From Vreelandella arcis (lineage in GTDB: Bacteria > Pseudomonadota > Gammaproteobacteria > Pseudomonadales > Halomonadaceae), in contig NZ_FNII01000004.1 of the NCBI RefSeq assembly GCF_900103865.1, positions 186,001 through 250,000 on the forward strand: a DNA stretch of 64,000 nt, given 5' to 3'. The notes under the pieces were generated by a model. It made no database searches, was not told where the DNA came from, and was given only the letters and a program-made list of their open reading frames with translations. A program made the position numbers and the translations under genes. Shown piece by piece: positions 1 to 10,117 of this stretch (the first letter of the stretch is position 1; every line of letters begins with the position of its first letter).

Positions 1-712
1 AGGGCGCGGCAATCGCCGCCGGTGCGTGACGAAACGCCATGGTTATGCTGGCTGTCGCGCCCACGCCCAATATTCCAGAGAATAAAAAACCCAGCCAATG
101 CCAAGGCTGGGGGGTCTGCCACACCCACGGCAAACTGATGCCGGTGACGACCAACGGCACGGTGGTCATATAAAACACCATGGCCCATAAATGCTCGCGG
201 CCGCCATAGCGGCGGGCGGTTATCATCATCAGCGCATAGAAAAACGCCGCGCCGACCAATACCAGCGCGCCCGCTTGGAACGCTTCGCCCCCGGGGCGTA
301 CGACGATCAGCACACCGACAAACCCGGTTAATGAAGCAATCAAAACCGGGGGATCTATTTTTTCTCCCAACAAAGGGACGGACAGCAGCGTGACGAAAAG
401 TGGTGCAACAAACGCGATGGCAGTTGCCTCCGCCAGTGGAAGCAGCGTTAAGCCAAACACAAAGCACACCATGGTCGCGGTGTAGATGAGCCCGCGCAGC
501 AAGTGCACGCCAGGTCGGCGAGTGCGCAATTTACGCAACCCTCCGGAAAAATACGCCAACAGGGCAATCAGCGGCAGCGACACCAACGCACGAAAAAAGA
601 TAATCTGCAGCGGCGAATGGGTTTCGCCCAGCCACTTTGAGACGGCGTCACCCAACGCTAGAAACAGCACGCCCAGGCACATAAACAAAATGCCTTTGAA
701 CGATGCAGTCAT
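1..712 (-). CDS. EamA/DMT-family transporter, 3' end cut by the window
   Basis: An open frame on the minus strand starts at ATG 712 and runs off the left edge, so about 237 N-terminal residues are visible. The protein begins MTASFKGILFMCLG and consists of successive hydrophobic segments separated by short charged loops. One EamA-like repeat is complete (through residues LLGEKIDPPVL and a segment rich in VGVLIVVRPGG) and the second has begun, which is the drug/metabolite transporter layout (10 TM helices expected). It is an inner-membrane permease of unknown substrate. It lies just downstream of the dacA-like gene on the same strand but is separated from it by a strong terminator, so it is probably a separate transcription unit. 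The family is clear; the substrate cannot be told. Confidence 0.8.
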   Translation of the reverse strand, partial: MTASFKGILFMCLGVLFLALGDAVSKWLGETHSPLQIIFFRALVSLPLIALLAYFSGGLRKLRTRRPGVHLLRGLIYTATMVCFVFGLTLLPLAEATAIAFVAPLFVTLLSVPLLGEKIDPPVLIASLTGFVGVLIVVRPGGEAFQAGALVLVGAAFFYALMMITARRYGGREHLWAMVFYMTTVPLVVTGISLPWVWQTPQPWHWLGFLFSGILGVGATASITMAFRHAPAAIAAP

Positions 713-727
713 CGCCACCTCCGCTTC

Positions 728-758
728 ATAAAAAAACCGCCGGCGAGATCGCCGGCGG
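728..758 (-). terminator. Rho-independent terminator after the dacA-like gene
   Basis: A 9-bp GC-rich stem (737-745 with 750-758, loop AGAT) is followed on the minus strand by a run of seven or more T (728-736). It sits between the stop of the carboxypeptidase gene and the start of the EamA transporter. Confidence 0.85.
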
Positions 759-775
759 GATATGAGTTCAACGCC

Positions 776-2083
776 TTACAAGCTCGCATTAACGACTAAA
801 CAGTCCATCCCCCGGGAGCGTAATTGGTCGCAGGCTTGGCGAGCCTGTTGCTCTTCCAACGCCATAAGCCGAGCCCGAAACACGCGGCTTGGGCCAATCG
901 GCGCATCTACCGCTACCTGCCCCGCTACATCACGGGGTAAATAGGCGGCAGCCTGGCGGGCGTAACGCTGAGCTTTGTCTTCTTGACTAAAGGCCCCCAC
1001 CTGGATGCCCCAACCCCCGGCGGCAGTGGCGCGCGCGGCCATGGCCCGCTCACGCTCGATAAAGGCTTGCAGCGGATCTACCTGCGGCGGCTCGGTTCGT
1101 GTTGGCTGAGCACGCTCAAATGGCGCCGTTTCAGGCGTGTAAGTTGCCACAACAGGCGCTTCTTCCATGGGGGGTGTGCTCGTAGCCGTCGGCGGAAACG
1201 CCATATAATCAGCGGCGAAGTTAACATCCGCAAGCCAATTGGGCTGGTCGAGAAGTGACGCTCGAACAAAGCTACGATCCAACAAGTTAGCCATATGCTT
1301 ATCGCGCGAGCGCCAGGTAAAACCGCCCATGACGATGCCCATAAGACGACGATCACCCCGGGTAGCCGTGGTGATCACATTAAACCCTGACGCGCGAATA
1401 AAGCCGGTTTTTAAGCCATCCGCGCCGGGATAGTTACGCACTAAGCGATTATGACTGGTGTGCTTGGTGCCGCGATAGGTAAATTCTTGCAGCGAAAAAT
1501 AATGATAATAATCGGGATAGTCCTGCATAACGCGTACCCCTAGCGTCACCATATCGCGTGCCGTGGTAATCTGCCGGTCGTCGGGGAGCCCAGAGGCGTT
1601 GCGAAAGATGGTGTTGCGCATGCCTAGCTCACGGGCTTTTTGGGTCATCAACTGAGCAAAGCGCCGCTCACTACCGCCCAGGGCCTCAGCCATCACCACC
1701 GCCACATCATTGGCTGAGCGCACCACTAAGGCGCGGATCGCCTCATCGACGAGTATCGAACTACCGGCCGATAACCATAGTTTGGAAGCCGGCATTGACG
1801 CTGCTTGGGAGGAAACCGGCAGCGGCTGATCTAGCGCTAACCGTCCCTCATCAAGGGCTTCAAAGGTCAGATAAAGGGTCATTATTTTGGTCAACGAGGC
1901 GGGATAGCGGCGCTCATCCTCGTTTTCAGCATAAAGCACTTCGCCTTCGTCCAAATCGACGACCATCCCGGCATAGCGCGGATTGTCGGCCTGAAGGGGC
2001 AGTGTTATCACGATAAGCAGCACGCCTAAAATCAGCGCGCCTACCGATCTGTGCCGGCTGTGGCCCCATCGCTTTGTTGTCAT
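776..2083 (-). CDS. D-alanyl-D-alanine carboxypeptidase (S11) with C-terminal SPOR domain
   Basis: A 435-residue serine-type penicillin-binding protein that trims the terminal D-Ala from peptidoglycan pentapeptides in the periplasm. Residues 13-32 form a signal peptide. The three S11 motifs are intact: SLTK with nucleophile Ser63, SAN at 123-125 and KTG at 225-227. After a Pro/Thr-rich linker (about 295-355) the last 75 residues form a SPOR domain (WGIQVGAFSQED...), which is expected to bind denuded glycan at the division septum. The beta-sandwich domain typical of E. coli PBP5 is not apparent. The gene follows rplQ and its terminator on the same strand and ends at its own terminator. Endopeptidase activity (PBP7-like) is possible. 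Confidence 0.88.
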   Translation of the reverse strand: MTTKRWGHSRHRSVGALILGVLLIVITLPLQADNPRYAGMVVDLDEGEVLYAENEDERRYPASLTKIMTLYLTFEALDEGRLALDQPLPVSSQAASMPASKLWLSAGSSILVDEAIRALVVRSANDVAVVMAEALGGSERRFAQLMTQKARELGMRNTIFRNASGLPDDRQITTARDMVTLGVRVMQDYPDYYHYFSLQEFTYRGTKHTSHNRLVRNYPGADGLKTGFIRASGFNVITTATRGDRRLMGIVMGGFTWRSRDKHMANLLDRSFVRASLLDQPNWLADVNFAADYMAFPPTATSTPPMEEAPVVATYTPETAPFERAQPTRTEPPQVDPLQAFIERERAMAARATAAGGWGIQVGAFSQEDKAQRYARQAAAYLPRDVAGQVAVDAPIGPSRVFRARLMALEEQQARQACDQLRSRGMDCLVVNASL

Positions 2084-2183
2084 ATCCGCCCCCTTCGTTT
2101 TATTTTAAACCAACGCGACCTGATTGATCCCAGTGTCAGGCTAACGGCTTGAGTATATACGCTGAAGTGACTAATCGGCGACA

Positions 2184-2213
2184 TAAAAAAACCGACCCAC
2201 AGGGGTCGGTTTT
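2184..2213 (-). terminator. Terminator of the alpha operon (after rplQ)
   Basis: Stem ACCGACCC (2191-2198) pairs with 2203-2210, loop 2199-2202. It is flanked by A7 (2184-2190) and T4, so it can act in both directions. It closes the long ribosomal protein block just downstream of the rplQ stop. Confidence 0.85.
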
Positions 2214-2241
2214 GGCGTTGACGGGGCGAAACAGAAGCGGA

Positions 2242-2628
2242 TTACTCTTCTGCGGCCGCCTCTTCAACCACCGGACGATCGACAAGCTCAACGAACGCCA
2301 TGGGCGCGTTGTCGCCGGTGCGGTAGCCGCACTTGAGAATACGGACGTAACCGCCCGGACGCTCGGCGTAACGCGGACCCAACTCGTTGAACAATTTGCC
2401 GACGGCTTCTTTAGAGCGCGTGCGGGCAAACGCCAAACGACGGTTGGCAACGCTGTCCTGCTTAGACAAGGTGATTAGCGGCTCGATAACGCGACGCAAT
2501 TCCTTGGCTTTGGGCAGGGTTGTCTTAATAACTTCATGTTCGACCAGCGAGACAGACATGTTCTTGAACATGGCCTGCCGATGCGAGCTGGTACGATTCA
2601 GATGACGACCACTCTTACGATGACGCAT
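2242..2628 (-). CDS. rplQ: 50S ribosomal protein L17
   Basis: 128 residues beginning [17 protein letters not shown], the hallmark L17 N-terminus, with the usual [16 protein letters not shown] segment. L17 lies near the exit tunnel of the large subunit. It is the last gene of the alpha operon, 39 bp after rpoA and before a strong terminator. The C-terminal tail is acidic (EEAAAEE), which fits a halophilic or marine proteome but is common in this family. Confidence 0.98.
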   Translation of the reverse strand: MRHRKSGRHLNRTSSHRQAMFKNMSVSLVEHEVIKTTLPKAKELRRVIEPLITLSKQDSVANRRLAFARTRSKEAVGKLFNELGPRYAERPGGYVRILKCGYRTGDNAPMAFVELVDRPVVEEAAAEE

Positions 2629-2667
2629 GGTTGTGATTCCTTACCAAACTGGGACTCGAGTCGACAC

Positions 2668-3663
2668 TCACGCGGAGGCCTTGTCGTCCTTCAGGCTAGC
2701 CGGCGGCCAATTTTCCAACCGCATGCCGAGGGACAAGCCGCGCGCCGCCAATACATCCTTAATTTCGTTCAAGGATTTCTTGCCGAGATTCGGGGTCTTC
2801 AACAGCTCAACTTCTGTGCGCTGAATCAGATCACCGATGTAATAGATATTCTCGGCTTTTAGGCAGTTCGCGCTGCGAACGGTCAACTCAAGATCGTCTA
2901 CGGGGCGCAATAGGATCGGATCAACGTGATCCTCTTCCTCTTCGACTTCCTGTTCTTTATCTGCTTCCAGGTCGACGAAGGCGGCCAGCTGCTCTTGCAG
3001 AATGGTCGCACTGCGACGGATAGCCTCTTCCGGATCCAGGGTACCGTCGGTTTCCAGATCGATAATCAACTTATCGAGGTCGGTACGCTGCTCGACACGA
3101 GCAGCCTCGACCGCGTAGGAAACACGGCGGACAGGGCTGAAGGTGGCATCCAGCTGCAGGCGGCCAATAGCGCGGGATTCTTCATCAGAACCACGCACGT
3201 CAGCCGGTTCGTAACCACGACCCTGCGCTACCTTAAGCTGAATTTTCAGCTCGGCACCTTCATTGACGTGTGCAATGACGTGGTCCGGGTTGACGATTTC
3301 GACGCTATGATCAAGCGCAATGTCGCCAGCGGTGACGACGGCTGGGCCCTGCTTGTTCAGCGAGAGCACCGCCTCATCGCGGCTGTGCATCTTGATCGCA
3401 ACATCTTTTAAGTTCAGGAGGATTTCAATGACATCTTCCTGCACCCCTTCGAGGGCACTATATTCGTGCTCGACACCCGCAATTTCAGCCTCTACCACGG
3501 CACAGCCGGGCATAGACGAAAGCAGAATGCGGCGCAGTGCATTCCCCAGGGTGTGACCAAAACCACGCTCGAACGGTTCGAGAACGATTTTGGCGTGATG
3601 TGCGCTGATTTCTTCGACCTTGATGTCACGAGGACGGAGAAACTCTGTCACTGAACGCTGCAT
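2668..3663 (-). CDS. rpoA: RNA polymerase alpha subunit
   Basis: 331 residues. I choose the ATG at 3663 ([14 protein letters not shown]), preceded by an AGGTG ribosome binding site; an in-frame upstream ATG would add 25 residues that alpha subunits do not have. The N-terminal domain (1-235) dimerises and nucleates polymerase assembly ([20 protein letters not shown] is the conserved assembly helix). After an acidic linker (EVEEEEDH) the C-terminal domain (about 250-331) carries the DNA- and activator-contacting helices ([24 protein letters not shown]). Fourth gene of the alpha operon, 103 bp after rpsD with an intervening hairpin. Confidence 0.98.
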   Translation of the reverse strand: MQRSVTEFLRPRDIKVEEISAHHAKIVLEPFERGFGHTLGNALRRILLSSMPGCAVVEAEIAGVEHEYSALEGVQEDVIEILLNLKDVAIKMHSRDEAVLSLNKQGPAVVTAGDIALDHSVEIVNPDHVIAHVNEGAELKIQLKVAQGRGYEPADVRGSDEESRAIGRLQLDATFSPVRRVSYAVEAARVEQRTDLDKLIIDLETDGTLDPEEAIRRSATILQEQLAAFVDLEADKEQEVEEEEDHVDPILLRPVDDLELTVRSANCLKAENIYYIGDLIQRTEVELLKTPNLGKKSLNEIKDVLAARGLSLGMRLENWPPASLKDDKASA

Positions 3664-3711
3664 ATGAACACCTATCAGGCTGCCAAACGGATACTTTGTA
3701 CTCAGGAGAAT

Positions 3712-3731
3712 CCGGGCGGAGAACCGCCCGG
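3712..3731 (-). other. Intercistronic hairpin between rpsD and rpoA
   Basis: An 8-bp perfect GC stem (3712-3719 with 3724-3731) closed by a 4-nt loop. On the minus strand no T-run follows, so it looks like an mRNA stability or processing element rather than a terminator. It could set the ratio of rpoA to ribosomal protein synthesis. Confidence 0.6.
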
Positions 3732-3766
3732 GCTTCAAGAAGCAGAGACTAGTTAGTTAACGCTGC

Positions 3767-4387
3767 TTACTTGGAGTACAGCTCGACGATCAGGTTTTCG
3801 TTGATGTCGGCAGACAGGTCACCGCGTTCAGGCAGAGCCTTGTAAGTGCCTTCCATCTTCTTGGCGTCGGTTTCGATCCACGCCACATCACCACGGTTGG
3901 CCGCAATAGACAACGCGGTTTGGATGCGGACCTGGTTCTTCGCCTTCTCGCGAATGGACACAACGTCACCCGGCTTCACTTGGTAGGAAGCCACGTTAAC
4001 GGTGCGACCGTTCACGGCAATCGCCTTGTGGCTGACCAGCTGACGCGCTTCAGAGCGAGTCGAGCCGAAGCCCATACGGTAGACGACGTTATCCAGTCGG
4101 GATTCGAGCAACTGCAACAATACCTCACCGGTCGCGCCTTTCAGGCGAGCGGCTTCTTTGTAGTAGTTACGGAACTGCTTTTCGAGTACGCCGTACATAC
4201 GACGCACTTTTTGCTTCTCGCGAAGCTGCAAGCCGTAGTCTGAAAGACGCTGACGACGCTGGCCGTGTACACCCGGGATCTGCTCGGATTTACACTTTTT
4301 CTCGAAGGGAGTCACACCACTCTTCAAAAAGAGGTCGGTGCCTTCACGACGAGACAATTTGCACTTCGGTCCAATATAACGGGCCAT
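3767..4387 (-). CDS. rpsD: 30S ribosomal protein S4
   Basis: 206 residues, the usual length of S4 ([21 protein letters not shown]). It binds the 5' domain of 16S rRNA early in assembly. The S4 RNA-binding domain is around residues 95-155 ([27 protein letters not shown]). In E. coli, S4 is the translational repressor of the alpha operon and an rrn antiterminator. No zinc-binding Cys cluster is seen at the N-terminus. 12 bp after rpsK. Confidence 0.98.
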   Translation of the reverse strand: MARYIGPKCKLSRREGTDLFLKSGVTPFEKKCKSEQIPGVHGQRRQRLSDYGLQLREKQKVRRMYGVLEKQFRNYYKEAARLKGATGEVLLQLLESRLDNVVYRMGFGSTRSEARQLVSHKAIAVNGRTVNVASYQVKPGDVVSIREKAKNQVRIQTALSIAANRGDVAWIETDAKKMEGTYKALPERGDLSADINENLIVELYSK

Positions 4388-4399
4388 GAATCTGTCTCC

Positions 4400-4786
4400 T
4401 TAAACGCGGCGTTTCTTCGGCGGACGGCAGCCATTATGGGGAATGGGCGTCGCGTCGATAATGCTTTGCACGCGGAAGCCGGCGGCATTCAGTGCGCGCA
4501 CGGCGGATTCACGACCGGGACCTGGGCCTTTGACCAGCACGTCGACGTTTTTCACACCATACTCGGCTGCAGCAGTTGCTGCACGTTCACTTGCCACTTG
4601 AGCAGCGAACGGGGTGCTCTTGCGAGAACCACGAAAACCCGAACCACCGGCAGTTGCCCATGAAAGAGCATTGCCCTGGCGGTCTGTGATCGTCACGATC
4701 GTGTTGTTAAAAGAGGCATGGATATGCGCAATGGCATCCACTACCTGCTTTTTAACCTTTTTACGGTTACTACGCGGGTTAGCCAT
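4400..4786 (-). CDS. rpsK: 30S ribosomal protein S11
   Basis: 128 residues, typical for S11 ([21 protein letters not shown]-terminal [14 protein letters not shown]). It lies on the platform of the small subunit near the E site and the Shine-Dalgarno helix. Part of the alpha operon, 39 bp after rpsM. Confidence 0.98.
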   Translation of the reverse strand: MANPRSNRKKVKKQVVDAIAHIHASFNNTIVTITDRQGNALSWATAGGSGFRGSRKSTPFAAQVASERAATAAAEYGVKNVDVLVKGPGPGRESAVRALNAAGFRVQSIIDATPIPHNGCRPPKKRRV

Positions 4787-4825
4787 GTTGATGTCTATTC
4801 CTGTCTTTACGCCAGAACGTGCGTG

Positions 4826-5182
4826 TTATTTGCGGATCGGCTTACGCGGGCCCTTACGGGTACGCGCGTTAGTCTTAGTCCGCTGACCACGCAGCGGAAG
4901 ACTACGACGATGACGCAGACCACGGAAGCAACCCAAGTCCATGAGACGCTTAATGTTAAGCGTGACATCACGACGAAGGTCGCCCTCTACGGTGTACTTA
5001 CCAACTTCAGAACGCAGGGTGTCGACTTCTTCAGAAGACAGGTCCTGAATCTTGGCATTCATGGCAATACCGGCAGCAGCACAGATGTGCTCTGCACGAG
5101 TACGGCCAATCCCGAAGATATAGGTCAGCGAGATCGCCGCATGCTTGTTGTCCGGGATATTGACGCCTGCAATACGGGCCAT
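4826..5182 (-). CDS. rpsM: 30S ribosomal protein S13
   Basis: 118 residues, matching S13 ([28 protein letters not shown]-terminal [16 protein letters not shown]). It sits in the head of the 30S subunit and contacts the P-site tRNA and L5. First gene of the alpha operon; its 123-bp upstream gap holds a strong hairpin, and in E. coli the S4-binding pseudoknot occupies this place. Confidence 0.98.
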   Translation of the reverse strand: MARIAGVNIPDNKHAAISLTYIFGIGRTRAEHICAAAGIAMNAKIQDLSSEEVDTLRSEVGKYTVEGDLRRDVTLNIKRLMDLGCFRGLRHRRSLPLRGQRTKTNARTRKGPRKPIRK

Positions 5183-5239
5183 CAGCTTACTCCGAAATTT
5201 GAGCGGCTTGCTCGTTAATCATCTTTAAAAGGCGCAACA

Positions 5240-5277
5240 GCATACCCCCTTTAGCTGCCCGAAGGCAAGGGGTATGC
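5240..5277 (-). promoter_or_regulatory. Strong hairpin in the rpmJ-rpsM gap, candidate alpha-operon control element
   Basis: A 9-bp outer stem (5240-5248 with 5269-5277) encloses an inner TGCC/GGCA stem with a UUCG tetraloop on the minus strand. It ends about 55 nt before the rpsM start. A short TTTT lies 9 nt beyond the stem, so partial termination of spc transcripts is possible. The place corresponds to the S4 operator in E. coli, but I cannot show a pseudoknot. Confidence 0.55.
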
Positions 5278-5305
5278 CGGCACCCGCTTAATACAGACCA
5301 GGAAA

Positions 5306-5419
5306 TTAACCCTGGCGCTGCTTGTGCCGTGGTTCGATGCAGATGACGCGAACAGCGCCATTGCGACGAATGATCTTGCAGTTACGGCACATTTTCTTTA
5401 CGGAAGCTCGAACTTTCAT
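5306..5419 (-). CDS. rpmJ: 50S ribosomal protein L36
   Basis: A 37-residue protein read directly from the sequence: [16 protein letters not shown]...EPRHKQRQG. Zinc ligands C11, C14, C27 and H32 are all present, so this is the zinc-containing (C+) form. It is the last gene of the spc operon, 27 bp after secY, with a ribosome binding site (GGAGAGAACG) just before the ATG. Confidence 0.95.
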   Translation of the reverse strand: MKVRASVKKMCRNCKIIRRNGAVRVICIEPRHKQRQG

Positions 5420-5446
5420 CGTTCTCTCCAATACGGACGGCGCGCG

Positions 5447-6778
5447 TTAGCGCATGATGCCGCCACTACCGTAGCCTTTCAGGTTGGACTTCTTCATCAC
5501 CGAGTCATATTGATGCGACATGAGATGCGATTGCACCTGAGCCATGAAGTCCATGATGACCACTACCACAATCAATAGCGAGGTACCGCCAAAGAAGAAC
5601 GGCACGTTCCACGCTACGATCAGGAACTGGGGCATCAGGGAAACCGCAGTGATATACAAGGCACCGAACAGGGTCAGACGTGTCATGACCTTGTCGATGT
5701 AACGAGCGGTCTGCTCGCCCGGACGAATACCCGGCAGGAAGGCACCTGACTTTTTCAGATTGTCAGCTACATCCTTAGGATTGAAGACCAGCGCTGTGTA
5801 AAAGAAGCAGAAGAATACCACTGCCGCACCAAAAAGCAAGATGTAAAGCGGTTGACCAGGGCCTAATGCCTGCGAGGCGCGCTGCAACCACTCCATGCCA
5901 TCGCCTGCGCCTACCCACTGACCAATAGAGGCCGGGAAGAGCAGGATACTGGAAGCAAAGATAGCGGGAATAACCCCAGCCATGTTCACTTTCAGCGGCA
6001 AGTAGCTGCTTTGCCCTGCGTACATCTTGTTGCCGACCTGGCGACGCGGATAATTCACTTTGAGGCGGCGTTGGCCACGCTCAATGAACACCACGAAGGC
6101 CACGGTGGCAACACCCAGTACGGTAAGCGCTAACAGCGGCAGTACGTTCCAAGCCCCTTCATTGCGAGCCAGTTCAAACGCCTGACCTACTGCACTGGGC
6201 AACCCAGCCACGATACCGGCAAAGATCAGCAACGAAATACCGTTGCCGATACCTTTTTCGGTAATCTGCTCACCTAGCCACATCATAAATACCGCGCCGG
6301 ATACAAACGTAATCACCGCAGTAAAATAGAAGCTAAAGTCAGCGGTATACGCGATACCTTGGCTAGCCAAACCGACGGACATACCGACAGCCTGAATAAA
6401 CGCCAGTAACACCGTGCCGTAGCGGGTGTACTGACTAATCTTGCGGCGGCCGGCCTCGCCCTCTTTCTTGAGTTGTTCAAGATGTGGGGAGACCGCAGTC
6501 ATCAGCTGCATGATAATCGACGCCGAGATATACGGCATTATGCCCAAGGCGAGGACGCTCATGCGCTCCAGAGCACCACCTGAGAACATGTTAAACATGC
6601 CCAGAATGGTGCCCTGTTGCTCCCTAAACAAGGCAGCAAGCTGGTCAGGATTGATACCGGGAACGGGAATGTGGGCACCGATACGGTACACCACGATGGC
6701 GAGGAGCACGAAGCGCAAACGCGCCCACAGTTCACTCAGACCGCTGCCCATCGCCGGCATGTTTCCTGACTTGGCCAT
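5447..6778 (-). CDS. secY: Preprotein translocase subunit SecY
   Basis: 443 residues with ten predicted membrane helices; the central channel of the SecYEG translocon in the inner membrane. Plug and gate regions and the cytosolic C5 loop ([22 protein letters not shown]) are recognisable. The start codon directly abuts the rplO stop (no intergenic base), so translation is probably coupled to L15. SecE is encoded in the same window at 32.4 kb. Confidence 0.98.
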   Translation of the reverse strand: MAKSGNMPAMGSGLSELWARLRFVLLAIVVYRIGAHIPVPGINPDQLAALFREQQGTILGMFNMFSGGALERMSVLALGIMPYISASIIMQLMTAVSPHLEQLKKEGEAGRRKISQYTRYGTVLLAFIQAVGMSVGLASQGIAYTADFSFYFTAVITFVSGAVFMMWLGEQITEKGIGNGISLLIFAGIVAGLPSAVGQAFELARNEGAWNVLPLLALTVLGVATVAFVVFIERGQRRLKVNYPRRQVGNKMYAGQSSYLPLKVNMAGVIPAIFASSILLFPASIGQWVGAGDGMEWLQRASQALGPGQPLYILLFGAAVVFFCFFYTALVFNPKDVADNLKKSGAFLPGIRPGEQTARYIDKVMTRLTLFGALYITAVSLMPQFLIVAWNVPFFFGGTSLLIVVVVIMDFMAQVQSHLMSHQYDSVMKKSNLKGYGSGGIMR

Positions 6779-7213
6779 TTAGTCCTCTACCTTGCCGCCA
6801 GCGGCTTCGATCGCTTCACGGGCACCTTTGGTGACCTTGATGCCGCGAACGGTAACCGCTTTTTTCAGTTCGCCAGAAAGGATGATTTTCGCGTTTTGCG
6901 TTGCATCCTTCAGCACGTTGGCTTGCTTTAGCGTGTCCAAAGTGACTTCGTCACCGGCTACCTGGGCAAGTTCCGCCAGGCGCACTTCTTCAGACACCAT
7001 CGACTTAGCCGAGGTAAAACCATATTTCGGCAGACGACGCTGCAACGGCATCTGACCGCCTTCGAAACCTGGCTTAACGCTGCCACCGCTGCGTGCTTTC
7101 TGGCCTTTGTGGCCACGGCCGCCGGTCTTACCCAGACCGGAGCCGATACCACGACCAACACGCTTTTCAGCGTGTTTAGAGCCCGCTGCCGGGCTCAAGG
7201 TATTGAGTTTCAT
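6779..7213 (-). CDS. rplO: 50S ribosomal protein L15
   Basis: 144 residues, the family's usual length ([22 protein letters not shown]; glycine-rich [16 protein letters not shown]). It binds domain II of 23S rRNA and is a late assembly protein. 3 bp after rpmD and directly abutting secY. Confidence 0.98.
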   Translation of the reverse strand: MKLNTLSPAAGSKHAEKRVGRGIGSGLGKTGGRGHKGQKARSGGSVKPGFEGGQMPLQRRLPKYGFTSAKSMVSEEVRLAELAQVAGDEVTLDTLKQANVLKDATQNAKIILSGELKKAVTVRGIKVTKGAREAIEAAGGKVED

Positions 7214-7216
7214 GGA

Positions 7217-7399
7217 TTACTCTCCCTCAACGCGCACAAGGTAGTTTACCTTGTGGATCATGCCGCGTACGGCAGGGGTGTCTTCCAGCTCAACCGAATG
7301 ACCGATGCGACGCAAACCCAGACCACTCATCGTAGCCTTGTGCTTGGGCAAAACGCCGATGGTGCTGCGGATCTGGGTAACCTTGATCGTTGCTGCCAT
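7217..7399 (-). CDS. rpmD: 50S ribosomal protein L30
   Basis: 60 residues ([37 protein letters not shown]), the short bacterial L30. Its position between rpsE (6 bp) and rplO (3 bp) is the conserved spc order. Confidence 0.97.
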   Translation of the reverse strand: MAATIKVTQIRSTIGVLPKHKATMSGLGLRRIGHSVELEDTPAVRGMIHKVNYLVRVEGE

Positions 7400-7405
7400 G
7401 GTGTC

Positions 7406-7906
7406 TTACCCCGTGATCGCTTCGACAGACAGACCGCGCTTGGCGGCCACGTCTTCCGGTGCTTGCATGGACGCGAGACCGTTTACGGTAGCGCGTACAA
7501 CATTAACCGGGTTGGTGGAACCGTAACACTTGGCCAATACGTCATGGACGCCAGCGAGCTCTAGTACAGAGCGCATAGCACCACCGGCGATGATGCCGGT
7601 ACCTTCAGACGCCGGCTGCATGTATACCTTGGAAGCACCGTGACGGGCTTTAACCGGGTATTGCAGCGTGTGGCCTGATAGGTTGACCTTGACCATGTTG
7701 CGACGAGCTTGATCCATCGCTTTCTGAATCGCGATAGGCACTTCACGCGCCTTACCACGACCGAAACCGACACGACCTTTACCATCACCAACGACGGTCA
7801 GTGCGGTGAAGCCGAAAATACGACCACCTTTGACCACCTTGGCGACGCGGTTGACCTGCACGAGTTTTTCCTGCAGATCACCGCTTTGCTGTTCGTTCTT
7901 CGCCAT
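7406..7906 (-). CDS. rpsE: 30S ribosomal protein S5
   Basis: 166 residues, S5 type. The N-terminal double-stranded RNA-binding fold ([26 protein letters not shown]) is followed by the ribosomal S5 C-terminal fold ([24 protein letters not shown]). S5 stabilises the small-subunit shoulder and affects decoding accuracy; the region where spectinomycin-resistance mutations occur (residues near 20-25, KVVKGG) looks wild type. 12 bp after rplR. Confidence 0.98.
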   Translation of the reverse strand: MAKNEQQSGDLQEKLVQVNRVAKVVKGGRIFGFTALTVVGDGKGRVGFGRGKAREVPIAIQKAMDQARRNMVKVNLSGHTLQYPVKARHGASKVYMQPASEGTGIIAGGAMRSVLELAGVHDVLAKCYGSTNPVNVVRATVNGLASMQAPEDVAAKRGLSVEAITG

Positions 7907-7918
7907 CGTAAAAACCCT

Positions 7919-8269
7919 TTAGAATTCCAGGCCGCCTTCACGCGCGGCGTCGGCCAGCGCCTTGACGCGACCGTGATACCGAAAGCCAGCACGATCGAAG
8001 GCCACCTGGGTGATGCCTGCTTCTTTAGCGCGTTTGGCAATCAGTTCGCCCACTTTCGTGGCCGCTTCTGAGTTACCAGTCGCACCCTCACGCAGTGCTT
8101 TGTCCAGCGTAGAAGCACTGGCTAGCACTTTGCCACCATCCGGCGAGATAATCTGCGCATAGATGTGACGCGGGGTACGGTTGACGCACAGGCGATACAC
8201 GCCCAGCTCGCGGATCTTGGCGCGAGCGCGGCGGGCACGACGGAGACGAGATTCTTTCTTCGCGTTCAT
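7919..8269 (-). CDS. rplR: 50S ribosomal protein L18
   Basis: 116 residues ([24 protein letters not shown]-terminal [25 protein letters not shown]). Binds 5S rRNA together with L5 and L25 at the central protuberance. Conserved spc position, 9 bp after rplF. Confidence 0.98.
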   Translation of the reverse strand: MNAKKESRLRRARRARAKIRELGVYRLCVNRTPRHIYAQIISPDGGKVLASASTLDKALREGATGNSEAATKVGELIAKRAKEAGITQVAFDRAGFRYHGRVKALADAAREGGLEF

Positions 8270-8278
8270 AACCCTGCC

Positions 8279-8809
8279 TTACTTCTTCTTGGCTTCTTTG
8301 CGACGCACCTGCTCGTCGGCGTACCGGACACCCTTGCCTTTATACGGCTCGGGGGGACGGAAGGCGCGGATTTCCGCGGCGCACTGGCCGAGCTGCTGTT
8401 TGTCCGCGCTTTTCAGCACGATCACGGTGTTCTTCGGCGTTTCCGCTGAGACACCTTTCGGCAGTTCGTAGTCGACCGGGTGCGAGAAGCCCAGTGAAAG
8501 ATTGAGCGTCTGGCCCTTAACTTGGGCACGATAACCGACGCCAACAATTTCGAGAGTCCTTGTAAAACCCTCGGATACGCCCGTCACCAGATTCTGAACC
8601 AAGGCGCGGGTTGTACCGGCCATTGCCCAGCTTTTGGCAGATTCGCTCGGGGCGAAGGTCAGCTGGCCATCTTCTTGAGCCACTACCACATCGTGGTTAA
8701 TGGTCATTGATAGCGTGCCTTGGCCGCCTTTGGCGGTCAGCTGGTCAGCGTCAATTTTAATCTCAACGCCGGCAGGCACTTTAACCGGATATTTCGCTAT
8801 GCGGGACAT
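8279..8809 (-). CDS. rplF: 50S ribosomal protein L6
   Basis: 176 residues with the two duplicated L6 domains; the C-terminal signature [14 protein letters not shown] is intact. It lies at the base of the L7/L12 stalk near the sarcin-ricin loop. Nine-base gaps on both sides to rpsH and rplR. Confidence 0.98.
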   Translation of the reverse strand: MSRIAKYPVKVPAGVEIKIDADQLTAKGGQGTLSMTINHDVVVAQEDGQLTFAPSESAKSWAMAGTTRALVQNLVTGVSEGFTRTLEIVGVGYRAQVKGQTLNLSLGFSHPVDYELPKGVSAETPKNTVIVLKSADKQQLGQCAAEIRAFRPPEPYKGKGVRYADEQVRRKEAKKK

Positions 8810-8818
8810 TCCAGCCTC

Positions 8819-9211
8819 CTAGAATACGGTGCAGATGACTTCGCCACCAACACCCGCCTGGCGAGCAGCACGATCGGTCATCACCCCATTAGAGGTGGTA
8901 ACAATCGCAATACCCATGCCATCGGCGACCTTAGGCAGGTTGTCCTTGCCCATGTAACGGCGCAGGGACGGCTTGGAAACCCGCTGGATATGGTCGATAA
9001 CCGGTTTACCCTCAAAATACTTGAGCGTTACGGTTAGTTCGGGCTTGGTGCTTTCAGTCACCGTGAATTCGGTGATGTAGCCCTCTTCTTTCAGCACGCG
9101 GGCCACTTCCACTTTCAACTTGGAGGACGGCATGGTTGCCGTCTCCTTGGTGGCCATCTGCGCATTGCGGATACGGGTAAACATATCCGCCAGAGTGTCT
9201 TGCATGCTCAT
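8819..9211 (-). CDS. rpsH: 30S ribosomal protein S8
   Basis: 130 residues ([21 protein letters not shown]-terminal [16 protein letters not shown]). Primary binder of 16S helix 21 and, in E. coli, the translational repressor of the spc operon acting near the rplE start. 32 bp after rpsN. Confidence 0.98.
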   Translation of the reverse strand: MSMQDTLADMFTRIRNAQMATKETATMPSSKLKVEVARVLKEEGYITEFTVTESTKPELTVTLKYFEGKPVIDHIQRVSKPSLRRYMGKDNLPKVADGMGIAIVTTSNGVMTDRAARQAGVGGEVICTVF

Positions 9212-9243
9212 TTAATGTGCGCTCCTGATGATTCTACGTGGCG

Positions 9244-9549
9244 TTACCAGCTGGACTTTTTGAGTCCGGGAACGTCGCCACGCATGGCGGCTTCACGCAG
9301 CTTGTTACGGCCTAGACCGAACTTGTTGTAAAAACCGTGCGGACGACCGGTGATACGGCAGCGGTTACGCTGACGTACCGGGCTTGAGTCGCGCGGCAGT
9401 TGCTGCAGCTTAAGCGTCGCCTCGAAGCGATCTTCCTCAGAAGTGTTCACATCGATGATAATTGCCTTGAGTTCAGCGCGCTTGGCCGCGTATTTCTCGA
9501 CCAACCTCGTGCGCTTAAGCTCACGTTCTACCATGCTTTTCTTTGCCAT
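9244..9549 (-). CDS. rpsN: 30S ribosomal protein S14 (long, zinc-free type)
   Basis: 101 residues, the long C-minus form: only one cysteine is present (in [21 protein letters not shown]) and there is no CxxC pair, so no zinc ribbon. Sits in the head of the small subunit. 10 bp after rplE. Confidence 0.98.
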   Translation of the reverse strand: MAKKSMVERELKRTRLVEKYAAKRAELKAIIIDVNTSEEDRFEATLKLQQLPRDSSPVRQRNRCRITGRPHGFYNKFGLGRNKLREAAMRGDVPGLKKSSW

Positions 9550-9559
9550 GATCCAACCC

Positions 9560-10099
9560 TTATTTCTTGAACGGGAAGTTCAGCGCGGTTAGAAGCGCGC
9601 GACCTTCCTCGTCGGTGTTGGCGGTAGTAGTGATGGTGACATCCAACCCCCGGATACGATCGATTTTATCATACTCGATCTCCGGGAAGATGATTTGCTC
9701 ACGCACACCCATGGAGTAGTTGCCACGACCGTCGAAAGACTTCGGGTTAAGACCGCGGAAGTCACGCACGCGAGGAATCGCAATGTTCACCAAACGGTCC
9801 AAGAAGTCCCACATGCGCTCTGCGCGCAGGGTCACCTTGATACCAATCGGCCAACCTTCACGTACCTTAAAGCCCGCGATGGACTTACGTGCCTTGGTCA
9901 CCAACGGCTTTTGACCGGACAACATCTCCAGATCACCGATGGCATTATCGATCAGCTTTTTATCGCTGACCGCGTCGCCGATGCCCATATTAAGCGTCAC
10001 TTTCGTGATGCGCGGCACCTGCATTACGTTGGCATAGCTAAACTGCTCTTTGAGCTGAGCTACTACCTCGTTTTGATAACGTTCTTTCAAGTTCGCCAT
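9560..10099 (-). CDS. rplE: 50S ribosomal protein L5
   Basis: 179 residues ([40 protein letters not shown]). Binds 5S rRNA and the P-site tRNA elbow and makes the B1b bridge to S13. 18 bp after rplX. In E. coli the S8 repressor site lies around this start; I did not find a convincing equivalent by eye. Confidence 0.98.
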   Translation of the reverse strand: MANLKERYQNEVVAQLKEQFSYANVMQVPRITKVTLNMGIGDAVSDKKLIDNAIGDLEMLSGQKPLVTKARKSIAGFKVREGWPIGIKVTLRAERMWDFLDRLVNIAIPRVRDFRGLNPKSFDGRGNYSMGVREQIIFPEIEYDKIDRIRGLDVTITTTANTDEEGRALLTALNFPFKK

Positions 10100-10117
10100 T
10101 GTGCTACCCGACTCGCG

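Noticed and set aside
3664..3738. Longer RpoA start at 3738
   Set aside because: Adds 25 residues absent from alpha subunits and crosses the GC hairpin; the ATG at 3663 has a ribosome binding site and the canonical N-terminus.
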